Assembly (NCBI GenBank): GCA_027578815.1
Contig: JANBTH010000003.1
Coordinates: 52,775 to 116,774 of the forward strand
DNA length: 64,000 nt
Direction of reading: 5' to 3'
Source of the DNA: Coemansia sp. RSA 1804
Lineage: Eukaryota > Kickxellomycota > Kickxellomycetes > Kickxellales > Kickxellaceae
Shown here: positions 63,971 to 64,000 of the stretch, piece after piece
How positions within the stretch are numbered: the first letter of the stretch is position 1
How the letters are laid out: each line of letters begins with the position of its first letter
The notes under the pieces: generated by a model
What the model was told of the DNA's origin: nothing
The model's database searches: none
What the model saw: only the letters and a program-made list of their open reading frames with translations
Program-made: the position numbers and the translations under genes

Positions 63971-64000
63971 CGATGATGATGACGATGATGATGACGATGA
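63939..64000. repeat. GAT/GAC tract at window edge
   Basis: GAT repeat with GAC interruptions that fall only at one codon position. The change is synonymous both as Asp on the plus strand and as Ser (TCA/TCG) on the minus strand, so this may be the start or end of a coding low-complexity region in the next gene. It runs off the window. Confidence 0.85.

Noticed and set aside
63939..64000. Spaced GAT units as a CRISPR-like array
   Set aside because: It is a simple trinucleotide repeat without spacers.

Overview
The window is nuclear DNA of an early-diverging fungus. Genes are compact and mostly single-exon, a few carry introns of 110-560 bp, and GC-rich housekeeping genes alternate with AT-rich intergenic DNA. 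Typical fungal products are present: PMR1-type Ca2+ pump, Mdl1-type half transporter, NoxR, Gef1-type CLC, GPI-anchored serine-rich proteins and MCH-type MFS carriers. A broken gene at 45.9-46.4 kb resembles a large orphan family I associate with Kickxellomycotina (Coemansia and relatives). That placement is an inference from family resemblance, not a database match. TGA, TAA and TAG are all used as normal stops. I recognised no tRNA, rRNA, CRISPR array or viral sequence.

Layout. 0-2.4 kb is AT-rich accessory DNA: two tandem orphan small genes, an 82-bp direct repeat flanking a multi-hairpin element, and a decayed TnpB/Fanzor-like transposase. 2.4-17.4 kb holds mitochondrial thioredoxin, an RRM/SR protein with three exons, two four-span membrane proteins, a mitochondrial ABC half-transporter, a serine carboxypeptidase and a UPF3-like NMD factor. 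18.2-23.5 kb is one very large ABCC (MRP) gene interrupted by a single in-frame TGA at a conserved Trp position. 23.6-32.6 kb is a dense housekeeping block: SMYD methyltransferase, DPM2, UBL-WLM protease, Mis14/Nsl1-like kinetochore protein, hotdog thioesterase, SDHAF2, and glutamate 5-kinase with a long N-terminal extension. 32.6-35.1 kb has no convincing gene. 35-45.7 kb carries PMR1, a JMJD4-like oxygenase, a classical tyrosine phosphatase and NoxR with four exons.

45.9-53.1 kb is a second accessory region: an F-box-like relic with a premature TGA, an intact monocarboxylate-type MFS gene followed by a tandem copy with two nonsense codons, and two related small cysteine-rich genes, one with a frameshift. 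53.1-55 kb has two GPI-type serine-rich wall proteins. 55.6-63.8 kb has SMC3 (15-nt first coding exon, one GC-AG intron), a CLC channel/exchanger with an altered anion filter, and PP2A methylesterase. The window ends in a GAT/GAC tract, probably the edge of another gene.

No operon-like logic links these genes. Shared themes are mitochondrial function (thioredoxin, ABCB, SDHAF2), Golgi/vacuole ion homeostasis (PMR1, CLC, ABCC) and secretory or wall biology (DPM2, carboxypeptidase, GPI proteins). The most unusual signals are the hairpin element beside the TnpB relic, the tandem Cys-rich genes, and a set of genes broken by single stop codons with the frame intact on both sides.
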